Shown here one piece after another: positions 1 to 9,112 of a stretch of DNA of 64,000 nt. This DNA comes from Shimia thalassica (GTDB lineage Bacteria > Pseudomonadota > Alphaproteobacteria > Rhodobacterales > Rhodobacteraceae), in assembly GCF_001458215.1 (NCBI RefSeq), contig NZ_CYTW01000001.1:1612001-1676000 (forward strand). Direction: 5' to 3'. The stretch's first letter is position 1. Every line of letters starts with the position of its first letter. Under the pieces are notes generated by a model. That model saw only the letters and a program-made list of their open reading frames with translations, had not been told where the DNA came from and did no database searches. The translations under genes and the position numbers were made by a program.

Positions 1-15
1 TTGGAAACGGGGGGT

Positions 16-1407
16 TCATTGTGCGACCTCCGTCTCGGGATGGAAGATACCCCACCTCTTGTCTGAGGTCTGGGCCAGTTTCCAAAGCACCAATCCAGTC
101 AAACCCAGCAGCATCACCTCTGCTATGGGTCCCGCATACCAGATGCCGATTTCACCAAACACAAGCGGCAAGGCAAAGGTCAGCGGAATGGCAAACGCAT
201 AGGTTTTGGTTAGCCCCAATATCGCGGCATTAGCGGCCGACCCTATGGCCTGAAAATATGAGGCGATCATCATCAGCGGCCCCATAAGAAAGAAGACACA
301 AGTCATGATCGGGAGAACGCGCACCACTTCTGACACAACAGCGGGATAATTCACAAAGGCAAGCGCGATTTCGGCAGGGAACGACATCACGATAATCTGC
401 ACCCCCAAACAATAGATCGTGGCGACCCAAAGAGCGACGCGCAAACTGGCGTCGGATCGTTGCCAGAGCTGTGCTCCGAAATTGTTGCCCGTGATTGTCT
501 GCATCGCAAAGGACAGCCCCAACAAAGGCAGGAAAGCAAAGGTGATCACCCGTGTGATGATGCCATAGGCCGACACTGTGCTGGGATAGTTTGGACTACC
601 AACCCATTGTAACGACGAAATAATGGCAGCAGAGCCCAGAGCAACGCCAATGAAGTTCAAACTTTGCGGCGCCCCGAGGACAAGCATCTGTTTCCAGTAT
701 CGGCCAAGCGAAAACCGGATCAACGAAGACAGGCGCAACGGGGTTGTCGCAAACAGGCGAAACGTCAGAATGATCGCAAAAGCGAGCGCCTGAGCCGCCG
801 CCGTGCCGTAGGCTGATCCAGCCACGCCCCAATCAAATACCGCGATCAGAAGATAGTTGAACCCGATGTTGGCGATGGACACAAAGAGGCTCATACCGGC
901 CATGAACCCCACGCGGCCTTCGTTGCGAAGCGCATCTGAATTCACCGACAACACAAACAACAGCGGGGAAAAGAAAACGGTGATCCGAAGATAGACCAAT
1001 CCCATTTCTGCCAAGGTGTCAGACCCACCAGCCACGAGAAGCGCCATCGGTTGCCCGAGGAAGAAAAACACAAGGATCAGCCCTGCACCAAGCGAGAGCG
1101 CCAGACCATGCGCTCCGGCAAAGACAGCCCGCGCATTGTGCAAGTCGTCTGCCCCGAGAAACCGTGCAAGAACACTGGACATTCCGTTTGAAACCAGCGT
1201 CGAAAGCGCGACAATCAGCATATAGATCGGAAACATCAAAGTAACCGCAGCCAGCGCATCGGGGCCAACAAAGATGCCCAGAAACAGCGCATCCGCCACG
1301 GACAGAAGTCCATTCATCGCCATTACGAAAATGATCGGCAATGCAGTTTTGACATAAATGGCGCCAAGTGGGCCATGTGTGAAAGAATTTGTGCGAGAGT
1401 CAGACAT
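16..1407 (-). CDS. MATE family multidrug/metabolite efflux transporter
   Basis: This 463-residue protein is almost entirely hydrophobic, with about twelve membrane segments in two similar halves, as in MATE antiporters of the inner membrane. These proteins export cationic drugs or metabolites in exchange for Na+ or H+. The ATG at 1407 follows a purine-rich AGGGA stretch and the protein opens with a short hydrophilic tail before the first helix. Length is normal for the family. It stands alone, transcribed towards the left window edge. The substrate cannot be read from the sequence. A second, less similar MATE gene lies at 46.7 kb. Confidence 0.93.
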   Translation of the reverse strand: MSDSRTNSFTHGPLGAIYVKTALPIIFVMAMNGLLSVADALFLGIFVGPDALAAVTLMFPIYMLIVALSTLVSNGMSSVLARFLGADDLHNARAVFAGAHGLALSLGAGLILVFFFLGQPMALLVAGGSDTLAEMGLVYLRITVFFSPLLFVLSVNSDALRNEGRVGFMAGMSLFVSIANIGFNYLLIAVFDWGVAGSAYGTAAAQALAFAIILTFRLFATTPLRLSSLIRFSLGRYWKQMLVLGAPQSLNFIGVALGSAAIISSLQWVGSPNYPSTVSAYGIITRVITFAFLPLLGLSFAMQTITGNNFGAQLWQRSDASLRVALWVATIYCLGVQIIVMSFPAEIALAFVNYPAVVSEVVRVLPIMTCVFFLMGPLMMIASYFQAIGSAANAAILGLTKTYAFAIPLTFALPLVFGEIGIWYAGPIAEVMLLGLTGLVLWKLAQTSDKRWGIFHPETEVAQ

Positions 1408-1647
1408 GTCTCGTATCCCTTTATCAGCATCGCGCAGAAAAAGATGGGACCCGCATTACCATCCGCGCGACATGCGGAAAGAGCATTAGAGATGTCTTCT
1501 ATAGAACTTTACCAAGACTAACGTCAGCGGGAGGCAGGCGTCTATAGCCTGCGCCTCACCTAATGGGAACATGTTTGGCCGTCAAGACCTTTGTTAAACG
1601 CAGTCGAAACGGAACGGAGTGGTCTCTGGATCGCTTCGGGCGGGACC

Positions 1648-2652
1648 TTAACGCAGCCAGAATCCGTTGCGTTTGATGGTATTCCGGATGGCTTGCTCTT
1701 TGCGGGGCAGGTGATCCTGGTCAAACAGGTCACGGACTTTCTGACCGCGCCCCTGATAGATCATGCGCTTCATCGCATCGTGCTGTTTGAGCACCTTCTT
1801 CACCTTGTTGGGGGCTGAAACCTCTTCAAGGACCTCAACCACCTTGTCGCTTTCACGCGCATAAAGAAGTGGAAGCAGGCGATAGTGGCAGGTGACATCC
1901 CCGTCCAGATACCCATCTGGCAAGGCATCGCGTCCGCCACCAAAGGAATGGATCACAAGTGGCAATGCGATCTGGTCAAGCCACGGATGCAGTGGTTGGC
2001 ACACCAGCGCCTCGGGGGCGTCATCCCGTATGGCGGTTGCAAATTGCGTAAACCGATCCCCGAACAGTTTCGGGCATTTGTAATAAAAGAAACCGGCGTT
2101 GAAATAGAGATACCTGCGCCAGTATTCGTCAGGTTGCGATAGATCGAGCGAGCTTTCGAAATCCAGATCGAACTTGTCGTAAAGCGATTTCCAGGTCTCG
2201 GTATATCCGGGGCCATAAAGCTCGAGCGTGGGCCAGGTGCCCTCAACCCGTTTCGACGCACTGGGGCGTTCAAAATCAAACGGCACCGACATGAGATCGC
2301 CGGTCACAAGCGTATCGGTGTCGAAAAACACAAATGGTTCGCCTTCGGGCAGGACCGACAGGGCTTCGATCTTGTTGCCATAGGCATAGGTGTGGCCAAA
2401 GTGGGTAGAGTGGAACGGAACAATCTCTGCACCAAAGTTTTCAAGAAACGTCCGGACCGAGTCTTGATGGATGCGCGGGTCTTGTGGCCAAAGAGGTCCC
2501 GGTTGTGGTTCTGCAATGATGATACGGCCGTCAAAATCAGGAGACATCGCCCGTAACGATGCAACAAACAGAACCGCTTCGTATTGAAGACGTCCTGCCT
2601 GACCCACAATCAAAATATTGAACGACTGCTGTTTTGACGCTGTTCTTGCCAT
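1648..2652 (-). CDS. Glycosyltransferase-like protein (GT-A fold, DxD motif)
   Basis: The 334-residue protein has no signal peptide. It carries FFDTDTLVTGD near residues 109-119, the pattern of the metal- and nucleotide-sugar-binding DxD motif of GT-A (GT8-like) transferases, followed by a YFNAGFFYY stretch reminiscent of the acceptor-side NxG region of that group. I infer a soluble sugar transferase or related nucleotide-diphospho-sugar enzyme, but the acceptor is unknown and no polysaccharide genes lie nearby. The ATG at 2652 is preferred; a TTG three codons upstream (2661), preceded by CAGGG, is an alternative start. Confidence 0.6.
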   Translation of the reverse strand: MARTASKQQSFNILIVGQAGRLQYEAVLFVASLRAMSPDFDGRIIIAEPQPGPLWPQDPRIHQDSVRTFLENFGAEIVPFHSTHFGHTYAYGNKIEALSVLPEGEPFVFFDTDTLVTGDLMSVPFDFERPSASKRVEGTWPTLELYGPGYTETWKSLYDKFDLDFESSLDLSQPDEYWRRYLYFNAGFFYYKCPKLFGDRFTQFATAIRDDAPEALVCQPLHPWLDQIALPLVIHSFGGGRDALPDGYLDGDVTCHYRLLPLLYARESDKVVEVLEEVSAPNKVKKVLKQHDAMKRMIYQGRGQKVRDLFDQDHLPRKEQAIRNTIKRNGFWLR

Positions 2653-2774
2653 CTTTTTCAATACCCTGCACCATACCTCAATAGAACTATACGCCGGAGA
2701 TCCTGTGCAGAACAGTGGGGAGTTCCATGATTTTCACACTCTGGCGGGCACATTTTTGCAAAAGGAGATGAGAG

Positions 2775-3218
2775 ATGAAAAAAATTGCGCAATTGGCAGC
2801 CGTCCTGACGGTGCTTGGCGTCTCTCACGGGGTGGCAGAGCAGGAATTTGTGGCTGAAGATCAAACCCCGACCGGCAAGTTTCTAACTGCGACTGAAGTG
2901 CGGCCCATCCTTGGGGCGACCAAAGGCAACTGGATCGCGGTTCGGGAATACAATGGTCAGGATCTTTTGTATTTTACGCATCTGCTGGCGTGGCGGTGTG
3001 GGCTGCACCAAATTCGTTTTGCCGTAAATGGTGCGGAGCACGAGGTGTTTCCCATGGCGCCCTGCAATCCGGACACCCCAAACGCAATTCCAAACGATGC
3101 CACGATCTATTTACAGTATCCGTTGACCTCGATCGAGACGATCGAGGTCGAGGTGTTGTATGACGATATGCAAACCCAAATGCAAACCTTCGCGCGCAAG
3201 AACGTTATGACCCCTTAG
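2775..3218 (+). CDS. Small exported protein of unknown function
   Basis: A 147-residue protein begins MKKIAQLAAVLTVLG, a typical Sec signal peptide with a likely cleavage near residues 20-22. The mature part is soluble and has two cysteines (CGLHQI and PCNPD) that could form a disulfide. A strong AAAGGAG ribosome-binding site sits just upstream of the ATG. I recognise no named family. Its 3' end overlaps the end of the convergent TetR gene by 14 bp. A periplasmic location is inferred from the signal peptide only. Confidence 0.75.
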   Translation: MKKIAQLAAVLTVLGVSHGVAEQEFVAEDQTPTGKFLTATEVRPILGATKGNWIAVREYNGQDLLYFTHLLAWRCGLHQIRFAVNGAEHEVFPMAPCNPDTPNAIPNDATIYLQYPLTSIETIEVEVLYDDMQTQMQTFARKNVMTP

Positions 3219-3894
3219 GAGACGTCGCGGGCGTAGATGTCGCGCAGGCCTCGATCCCTGCGGCACAAAACGCCACAAGTTCGTCAAGGTGGCTGGCGGC
3301 GTCGGGGCGTGGATCCCCAAGGGCGTTTACCCGCCAGCGGGATGTGACAAGTGCCAGCATTGCAGACACGGAATAGACAAATCCGGCGGCAATGACCTGT
3401 CGCGGCGTGTCGGGATAAAGTGCGCAAATCGCGTCAATAAACCGGTTGGCCGTCGGGTCGAAACACCGCTCGGCAAGAGGGCGCCAATGCGGATCTGCGG
3501 ACACAATCGCAACCAGCCGCGCATAGGCGAGCCATTGGGGGCCGCCGGTTTCCGCCTTGTAGAGATAGGGTTCGAAAAAGCTTTCCAGAATATCAGGCAG
3601 TGCAAGTTTTCCGTGTTCGTGGCGTGACGCAAGCGCGCTCAGACGTCCGGCGGCCAATTCATCCGCGCGCCGCGTCACGATGCGGGCAAAGAGGTCTTCT
3701 TTGGGGCCGGTATGATGCGTCACGAGCCCCACCTGAACACCCGCTTCTTTGGCAATGTCGCGCACCGAAGCCCCTTCGAATCCCCGTTCTGCAAACAGCC
3801 GCTCAGCCGCATCCAGAATCCGTGCTTTGGTCTCCAAAGATCGCTTGGATGGCGCCCTTTGCCTTTGTTTTTCTTCTGTAAAATCTGTTTTCAT
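3205..3894 (-). CDS. TetR/AcrR family transcriptional regulator
   Basis: The 229-residue protein has a basic N-terminus and then the TetR helix-turn-helix (ILDAAERLFAERGFEGASV, with the recognition part IAKEAGVQVGLVTHH) around residues 25-75, followed by an all-helical ligand-binding half. The ATG at 3894 is chosen because the TetR domain starts at the usual distance; an upstream in-frame ATG at 3972 would run into the divergent gene. It faces the flavin monooxygenase operon across a 68-bp gap containing a 28-bp inverted repeat, so it probably represses that operon and itself until an effector binds. The effector is unknown. Confidence 0.9.
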   Translation of the reverse strand: MKTDFTEEKQRQRAPSKRSLETKARILDAAERLFAERGFEGASVRDIAKEAGVQVGLVTHHTGPKEDLFARIVTRRADELAAGRLSALASRHEHGKLALPDILESFFEPYLYKAETGGPQWLAYARLVAIVSADPHWRPLAERCFDPTANRFIDAICALYPDTPRQVIAAGFVYSVSAMLALVTSRWRVNALGDPRPDAASHLDELVAFCAAGIEACATSTPATSPKGS

Positions 3895-3907
3895 GAATAC
3901 ATCTTGC

Positions 3908-3935
3908 CTTATTTTGTACGAATGTTCAATATAAG
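3908..3935. promoter_or_regulatory. Inverted repeat, probable TetR operator
   Basis: CTTATTTTG (3908-3916) and CAATATAAG (3927-3935) are inverted copies matching at 8 of 9 positions, separated by 10 bp. The element lies midway between the divergent starts of the TetR gene (3894) and the monooxygenase gene (3963). Size and symmetry suit a TetR dimer site that would control both promoters. Binding by this regulator is inferred from position. Confidence 0.5.
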
Positions 3936-3962
3936 AAAAATTCTGCTCGGGGAGGGAGCATT

Positions 3963-5279
3963 TTGGAAACACGTGATCGTTACGCCCTTATTGGGGCGGG
4001 CCCGATGGGGCTGGCTGCAGCCAAGGTCCTAAAGGAACAAGGCATTCCATTTCGGGGGTTTGAACTGCATTCCGATGTCGGGGGGCTTTGGGATATCGAT
4101 GCGCCGCAGTCGACAATGTACGAATCCGCGCATTTGATTTCGTCCAAACGCATGACGGAATTCGCGGATTTCCCAATGGCGGATGACGTGGCGGAATATC
4201 CGTCCCATCGTGAGCTGACTGGATATTTCCGAAGCTTTGCCGATCATTTCGGTCTGAAGCCGCACTACAACTTCAACGCAGAAGTGACCCGTATCGAACC
4301 CTTGGGCGACAATGGTGAGGGGTGGCGTTTGTGCTGGAGCGACCCTGACGGTGCGCATGAGGCCGTCTTCAAAGGTGTTCTCATTGCCAATGGCACGTTG
4401 TCCGAGCCGAACATGCCCAGCTTCAAAGGCACATTTGAGGGCGAGTTGATCCATGCAAGCCAATACCGCAGCGCCAGCCAGTTTGACGGCAAGCGCGTGC
4501 TTGTGGTCGGGGCAGGGAATTCCGGCTGCGACATCGCGGTGGATTCCATCCACCATGCCGTCAAAACCGACCTTTCAATGCGTCGGGGATATTACTTTGT
4601 GCCAAAATACGTGTTTGGCAAACCGGCGGACACAATGGGCGGGGCGATCAAGCTGCCCATGTGGCTCAAACGTCCGATGGATAGCCTGATCCTCAAGTGG
4701 TTTGTGGGTGATCCCCAGAAGTACGGGTTTCCCAAACCGGACTACAAACTCTACGAAAGCCACCCTGTGGTGAACTCGCTTGTGCTGTATCATGCAGGGC
4801 ACGGCGATCTGACGGTGCAACCCGACATTGACCGGTTCGAAGGCAAGACGGTTGTGTTCAAGGACGGCTCGCAAGTCGACTATGACATGGTTCTGGCCGC
4901 GACGGGTTACAAGCTTCACTATCCCTTCATCGAAAAGGATTTGCTGAACTGGCAAGAGGATGCGCCGCATCTGTACCTCAACGCTTTTCACCCCGAACGG
5001 GATGATCTGTTTGTTCTGGGCATGGTCGAAGCCACGGGTCTTGGCTGGCAGGGGCGGCACGAACAGGCCGAAATGGTGGCGCGGTATATCAAGGGGCTGG
5101 CCGAGGGGAATGCGGCCGCCAAAGAGTTGCAAACCGAAAAGGCAGCAGGGTTTGAGCGCGCGACAGGGGGCATGAACTATCTTAAGCTCGCTCGTATGGC
5201 CTATTACGTGGACAAGGCCACATACCGCGGCGCGGTTACCAAATGGATTGACCGCCTCGCCAAAGGAGTGCGCCCATGA
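3963..5279 (+). CDS. Flavin-containing monooxygenase (class B FMO)
   Basis: A 438-residue NADPH/FAD monooxygenase. GAGPMG at residues 11-16 binds FAD, GAGNSG at 183-188 binds NADPH, and between them lies FEGELIHASQYR (158-169), matching the FMO fingerprint FxGxxxHxxx(Y/F). ATGY at 313-316 matches the C-terminal FMO motif. Such enzymes oxygenate a soft nucleophile (N or S) or a ketone using O2. The start is TTG at 3963, supported by a GGGAGGGAG ribosome-binding site. The stop overlaps the next start by 4 bp, so it is the first gene of a coupled four-gene operon with a transporter and two dehydrogenases. The substrate is unknown. Confidence 0.88.
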   Translation: METRDRYALIGAGPMGLAAAKVLKEQGIPFRGFELHSDVGGLWDIDAPQSTMYESAHLISSKRMTEFADFPMADDVAEYPSHRELTGYFRSFADHFGLKPHYNFNAEVTRIEPLGDNGEGWRLCWSDPDGAHEAVFKGVLIANGTLSEPNMPSFKGTFEGELIHASQYRSASQFDGKRVLVVGAGNSGCDIAVDSIHHAVKTDLSMRRGYYFVPKYVFGKPADTMGGAIKLPMWLKRPMDSLILKWFVGDPQKYGFPKPDYKLYESHPVVNSLVLYHAGHGDLTVQPDIDRFEGKTVVFKDGSQVDYDMVLAATGYKLHYPFIEKDLLNWQEDAPHLYLNAFHPERDDLFVLGMVEATGLGWQGRHEQAEMVARYIKGLAEGNAAAKELQTEKAAGFERATGGMNYLKLARMAYYVDKATYRGAVTKWIDRLAKGVRP

Positions 5280-6178
5280 GCCCGGTCGATGACGTAGTAC
5301 TGAATTTTAGCCCCGGTTCGCTGAACCTTCTGAATGCCATCCTTGCGGTGGTGATGTTCTCGATAGCGATCGACCTCAAACCAGAAGACTTTTCCAGACT
5401 GGCCCGCGCGCCCAAGGCGCTTGTCACGGGGTTGGTGTCACAGTTCGTTTTGTTGCCGGTTCTTACGTTTGGGCTGGTTCTGTTGGTCCAGCCGCAGGCA
5501 TCGATTGCCCTGGGTCTGATCCTTGTGGCGGCTTGTCCGGGGGGCAATATCTCGAACTTCATAACGCACAGGGCGGGGGGCAATGCCGCGCTTTCGGTCA
5601 GTCTGACAGCCTTTTCAACGGTCGGGGCGATCTTTCTGACGCCCATCAACATTGCCTTTTGGGGCAGCATGTACGCCCCCACGCGTGAAATTCTCAAGGC
5701 AACCTCTGTCGATCCCGTCGCGGTGGCGATCACGGTTGGCATTATGTTGGTGTTGCCGCTTGTGCTGGGCATCACGCTGAATGTGAAACGCCCTGACATC
5801 ACCGCAAAGCTGCGCGGGCCCTTGCAATGGGTATCGATGGGGATATTCGTGGCCTTTGTGCTGCTCGCGATTGCAGCAAACTGGACCTATTTTCTGGCCT
5901 ATGCCGGCATGGTGGCGGGGTTGGTCTTGATCCACAATGCTGTTGCATTGGCGGGCGGGTTTGGATTTGCAACGCTGATGGGACTGTCCCAGTTTGATCG
6001 CCGCGCCATCACCATCGAAACCGGGATACAGAATTCCGGTCTTGGGCTGGTGCTGATCTTTGCGTTTTTCCACGGGCTTGGCGGCATGGCCGTCGTTGCA
6101 GCATTCTGGGGCATCTGGCACATCCTGTCTGGAATTGTGCTGGCCTCATTGATGAACCGAACCGAGGCCACACGATGA
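5276..6178 (+). CDS. Bile acid:sodium symporter (BASS/SBF) family transporter
   Basis: The 300-residue membrane protein has about nine to ten hydrophobic segments and the conserved crossover-type stretches of BASS proteins (AACPGGNISNFIT near residue 85 and TIETGIQNSGLGL near residue 245). BASS carriers couple Na+ to uptake of organic anions such as bile acids, pyruvate, pantothenate or 2-keto acids. Start and preceding stop overlap as ATGA, as does its own end with the next gene, so its supply must be linked to the flanking oxidoreductases. It probably imports the substrate of the pathway or exports a product; direction and substrate are inference. Confidence 0.85.
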   Translation: MSPVDDVVLNFSPGSLNLLNAILAVVMFSIAIDLKPEDFSRLARAPKALVTGLVSQFVLLPVLTFGLVLLVQPQASIALGLILVAACPGGNISNFITHRAGGNAALSVSLTAFSTVGAIFLTPINIAFWGSMYAPTREILKATSVDPVAVAITVGIMLVLPLVLGITLNVKRPDITAKLRGPLQWVSMGIFVAFVLLAIAANWTYFLAYAGMVAGLVLIHNAVALAGGFGFATLMGLSQFDRRAITIETGIQNSGLGLVLIFAFFHGLGGMAVVAAFWGIWHILSGIVLASLMNRTEATR

Positions 6179-7113
6179 CACGTATCTTGATAACCGGCGC
6201 GGCCGGAATGATTGGTCGCGCACTGCTTGAAGAGCTAGAGGGGACGGCGCATGACGTGATTGCCACCGATCTTCATGAGCCGCCAAACCTGCCGGAGAAC
6301 GCACGCTTTTGCCGGATGGATGTCACCACAAACGACCCTGCACAAGTGATCGCGAACATCCGGCCCGAGGTGATCGTGCATCTGGCCTCGATTGTAACCC
6401 CGCCCAAAGGGTCAAATCGCGAGCTGGAGTATGCCGTAGATGTAGGAGGCACCGAAAAAGTGCTGGCTGCGGCACTGTCTGTGGGGGCAAGACGTCTTGT
6501 CGTGACCTCCTCTGGCGCTGCCTACGGGTATTATGCCGACAACGCCGTTCCCTTGGAGGAAACAGACCCGATCCGTGGAAACGAAGCCTTTCCCTATAGT
6601 CATCACAAACGGTTGGTCGAGGAGATGCTGTCTGACGCACGTGAACAGGCACCGCAGCTTGAGCAGGTGGTCTTGCGTGTGGGCACGGTTCTGGGCGAGG
6701 GCACGGAAAACCAGATCACGGCCCTGTTTCACAAGCCGCGTCTGACGGCTGTGCACGGCAGCGAAAGCCCTTTTGTATTCATCTGGACCCGTGATCTGGC
6801 GCGCATCCTTCGACGGGCCGCCACAGATGGACCTGCGGGCATTTTCAATGTGGCTGGCGACGGTGCACTTGGGGTGAGCGACCTTGCCGATGCGATGGGC
6901 AAACCGGTGGTGCGCTTGCCAGCTTGGGCGCTCAGAACGGCGCTGGCGGTCGCAAAGCCATTGGGCCTCACGCGCTATGGCCCTGAACAGGTGAGGTTCC
7001 TGCAACATCGCCCTGTGCTGTCCAACACGGCGCTCAAGCACAGCTTTGGCTATGTGCCGGAAAAGACCAGTGCAGAGGTGTTCGACCTTTGGCGCAAAGG
7101 AGCAGGCCTGTGA
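6175..7113 (+). CDS. NAD-dependent epimerase/dehydratase (extended SDR)
   Basis: A 312-residue extended short-chain dehydrogenase/reductase. TGAAGMIG at residues 7-14 is the dinucleotide loop, TSSGAAYG (111-118) supplies the active-site Ser/Thr, and Y141-SHH-K145 is the catalytic YxxxK pair. The C-terminal part is shorter than in sugar-nucleotide epimerases, and no sugar-nucleotide genes are nearby, so it may reduce or oxidise a small organic molecule. It overlaps the transporter gene by 4 bp at the start and the next SDR gene by 4 bp at the end. Confidence 0.85.
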   Translation: MTRILITGAAGMIGRALLEELEGTAHDVIATDLHEPPNLPENARFCRMDVTTNDPAQVIANIRPEVIVHLASIVTPPKGSNRELEYAVDVGGTEKVLAAALSVGARRLVVTSSGAAYGYYADNAVPLEETDPIRGNEAFPYSHHKRLVEEMLSDAREQAPQLEQVVLRVGTVLGEGTENQITALFHKPRLTAVHGSESPFVFIWTRDLARILRRAATDGPAGIFNVAGDGALGVSDLADAMGKPVVRLPAWALRTALAVAKPLGLTRYGPEQVRFLQHRPVLSNTALKHSFGYVPEKTSAEVFDLWRKGAGL

Positions 7114-7868
7114 AGACGGCGGTTATCTCTGGCGGAAACGGCGGGTTGGGGCGGGCGCTCTCGGCGCAGTTGCAGGCACGCGGATGGCGCACGGTTCTTT
7201 TGGATCTTGATGTGTCAGGTTTGGAAAAGACAGACATCCAGATACCTGTCGCATGTGACCTGACCGAAGCAGAGCAGCTGTCCAGCGCCACCGCGCATGT
7301 TCTGGACGCCTGCGCCTCGGTTGACTTGGTGATCTATGCGGCGGGCATCACGCAAATCGGGGCGTTCGAAGACCTGGACGAGACGACGCTGCGCAAACTG
7401 TTTGAGATCAACTTTTTTGCGGCGGTCAATCTTGCCAAGGCTTTCCTTGCGCCGGTCAGACAATCAAAAGGCACGCATCTTGCCTTGTCTTCTGTCGCAG
7501 GGTTTTCCCCGCTTTATCATCGCACGGCCTATGCGGCCTCGAAACACGCGATGGAGGGGTTCTTTGCAAGCCTGCGTTCGGAAGAGGCCCGATATGGCGT
7601 AACAACCCAGATCGCAGCGCCGTCTTTTGTGGCCACAAACATCGGCAACGAAGACCGCCAGTCAGACGGCACAACGCGCCCCGGTTCTGCGAAAGACGGC
7701 ATTGACGTTATGACGCCCGAGGCCGCAGCGGAAGTCATCTTGCGCGGTGTTGGCAAGGGGAAAGACTTTATTCCCGTGGGGCGGATCGCGCGGCTCAGCT
7801 ATCTTATCAATCGCCTTAGCCCGAGCCTGTTCCAGCGCATCATGGTGCGCAACATCAAGGGACATTGA
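7110..7868 (+). CDS. SDR family NAD(P)-dependent oxidoreductase (classical)
   Basis: With the GTG start at 7110 the protein has 252 residues. GGNGGLG (8-14) is the cofactor-binding glycine motif, VIYAAG is the structural NNAG-like motif, and S128, Y141 and K145 form the catalytic triad (Y-AAS-K). The GTG overlaps the previous stop as GTGA and AAGGAG lies 7 bp upstream, which decides the start over the ATG at 7089. It ends the FMO-BASS-SDR-SDR operon and likely oxidises an alcohol or reduces a ketone made upstream in that pathway. Confidence 0.87.
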   Translation: MKTAVISGGNGGLGRALSAQLQARGWRTVLLDLDVSGLEKTDIQIPVACDLTEAEQLSSATAHVLDACASVDLVIYAAGITQIGAFEDLDETTLRKLFEINFFAAVNLAKAFLAPVRQSKGTHLALSSVAGFSPLYHRTAYAASKHAMEGFFASLRSEEARYGVTTQIAAPSFVATNIGNEDRQSDGTTRPGSAKDGIDVMTPEAAAEVILRGVGKGKDFIPVGRIARLSYLINRLSPSLFQRIMVRNIKGH

Positions 7869-8011
7869 TCGCTAACAAGGTGCCGTAGGTCATCATGCCT
7901 GCGTCGCCGATTGGCGTGTTCCGATCCAAGACTCTGAAGCACGATACCGGCGTCAACGGATATGATCCGCCCCGGGGGCGTTTGCTAAATATCTGTTCTC
8001 AGAGGGGAAAG

Positions 8012-8095
8012 TGGTGGGCGACCCTGGAATCGAACCAGGCGTGCGTCTCCGCGAGGGAGTTACAGTCCCCTGCCACACCTTGCGGCCTGTCGCCC
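8012..8095 (-). tRNA. tRNA-Tyr (GTA)
   Basis: Read on the minus strand, this gives a class II tRNA: acceptor arms GGGCGAC and GTCGCCC, discriminator A and an encoded CCA (8014-8012), D stem GCC/GGC, an anticodon stem with loop CTGTAAC (anticodon GTA), a long variable arm, and a T arm CCTGG-TTCGATT-CCAGG. Tyr is the expected identity for GTA. It lies head-to-head with rlmB. Confidence 0.95.
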
Positions 8096-8231
8096 ACTTT
8101 CCTGACCTTGCGGTCGTGGTGTGAGGGGCTGATTACTGTGGCTTGCGGGGGGCGTCAACAAGAAAATTGCTTGCGATGGGCGCTGAACCGGCGCATTGGT
8201 AAATTCCCGTTGAAAACAGGACATCCAAGCA

Positions 8232-9011
8232 ATGAAAAAACCAAAATGGGTCGTGGAAAAAGAACAGGCCAAGCGCAAATCGGCCGCCGAAACCTTGTGG
8301 TTGTTCGGTCTACACGCCGTACGGGACGCATTATCGAATCCCGCGCGTGAAAAACTGCGACTCGTGGTGACAAAAAATGCACACGACAAACTGGCCGAAG
8401 CGATTGCCCTGTCCGGTGTGACACCGGAAATCGTAGAGCCGCGCAAGTTTTCTGTGCCCATTGATCCGCAGTCTGTCCATCAGGGCGCGGCCTTGGAGAC
8501 CAAGCCGCTTAATTGGGGGTCGCTGTCGGAATGTGCGATCGGGACTGATGATCGTCCGCAACGCCTGATCCTGCTGGATCGGGTCACGGATCCGCACAAT
8601 GTTGGGGCGATCCTGCGATCTGCCGAGGTGTTTGGCGCCAATGCCGTCATTGGAACGCGCCACAACTCTGCCCCTGAAACAGGGGCATTGGCCAAAACCG
8701 CCAGTGGGGCGCTGGAACGCCAGCCCTATTTGCGCATGCGCAATCTTGCCGACACCATTATTGAGCTGCAAAACATGGGTTACATCGTTCTTGGAATGGA
8801 CGGAGAGGCCGAGCAGAGCATCGAGCAGGCACTTGAGGGCAGGCGGGATCGACCCGTTGCGCTGGTGCTTGGTGCGGAAGGCCCCGGTTTGCGCGAGAAG
8901 ACAAAAGAAACCGTTGATCAGCTGGTCAAGATCGACTTTGCCGCCGGATTCGGATCTTTGAACGTGTCAAACGCGGCTGCTGTCGCGCTTTATGCATCGC
9001 TGCCACGGTAA
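8232..9011 (+). CDS. rlmB: 23S rRNA (guanosine-2'-O-)-methyltransferase RlmB (TrmH/SPOUT)
   Basis: A 259-residue SPOUT-fold methyltransferase. The substrate-binding L30e-like domain is followed by the three SPOUT motifs: DPHNVGAILRSAEVFGA (120-136), LVLGAEGPGLR (about 217-227) and SLNVSNAAAVALY near the C-terminus, which form the knotted S-adenosylmethionine site. RlmB methylates the ribose of G2251 in the ribosomal P-loop. A basic N-terminal tail (KKPKWVVEKEQAKRK) fits RNA binding. Other TrmH members could act on tRNA, but length and domain order suit RlmB. Adjacent to tRNA-Tyr on the opposite strand. Confidence 0.9.
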   Translation: MKKPKWVVEKEQAKRKSAAETLWLFGLHAVRDALSNPAREKLRLVVTKNAHDKLAEAIALSGVTPEIVEPRKFSVPIDPQSVHQGAALETKPLNWGSLSECAIGTDDRPQRLILLDRVTDPHNVGAILRSAEVFGANAVIGTRHNSAPETGALAKTASGALERQPYLRMRNLADTIIELQNMGYIVLGMDGEAEQSIEQALEGRRDRPVALVLGAEGPGLREKTKETVDQLVKIDFAAGFGSLNVSNAAAVALYASLPR

Positions 9012-9112
9012 ACAGCGCAAATTTTTCCCGAAAATCGAACACCGAAGGCTCCCTATGGGGCCTTTGGCACCCTACATGAGACCGGACCTGCCTCGAAAGA
9101 CGGAGAAGCCCG

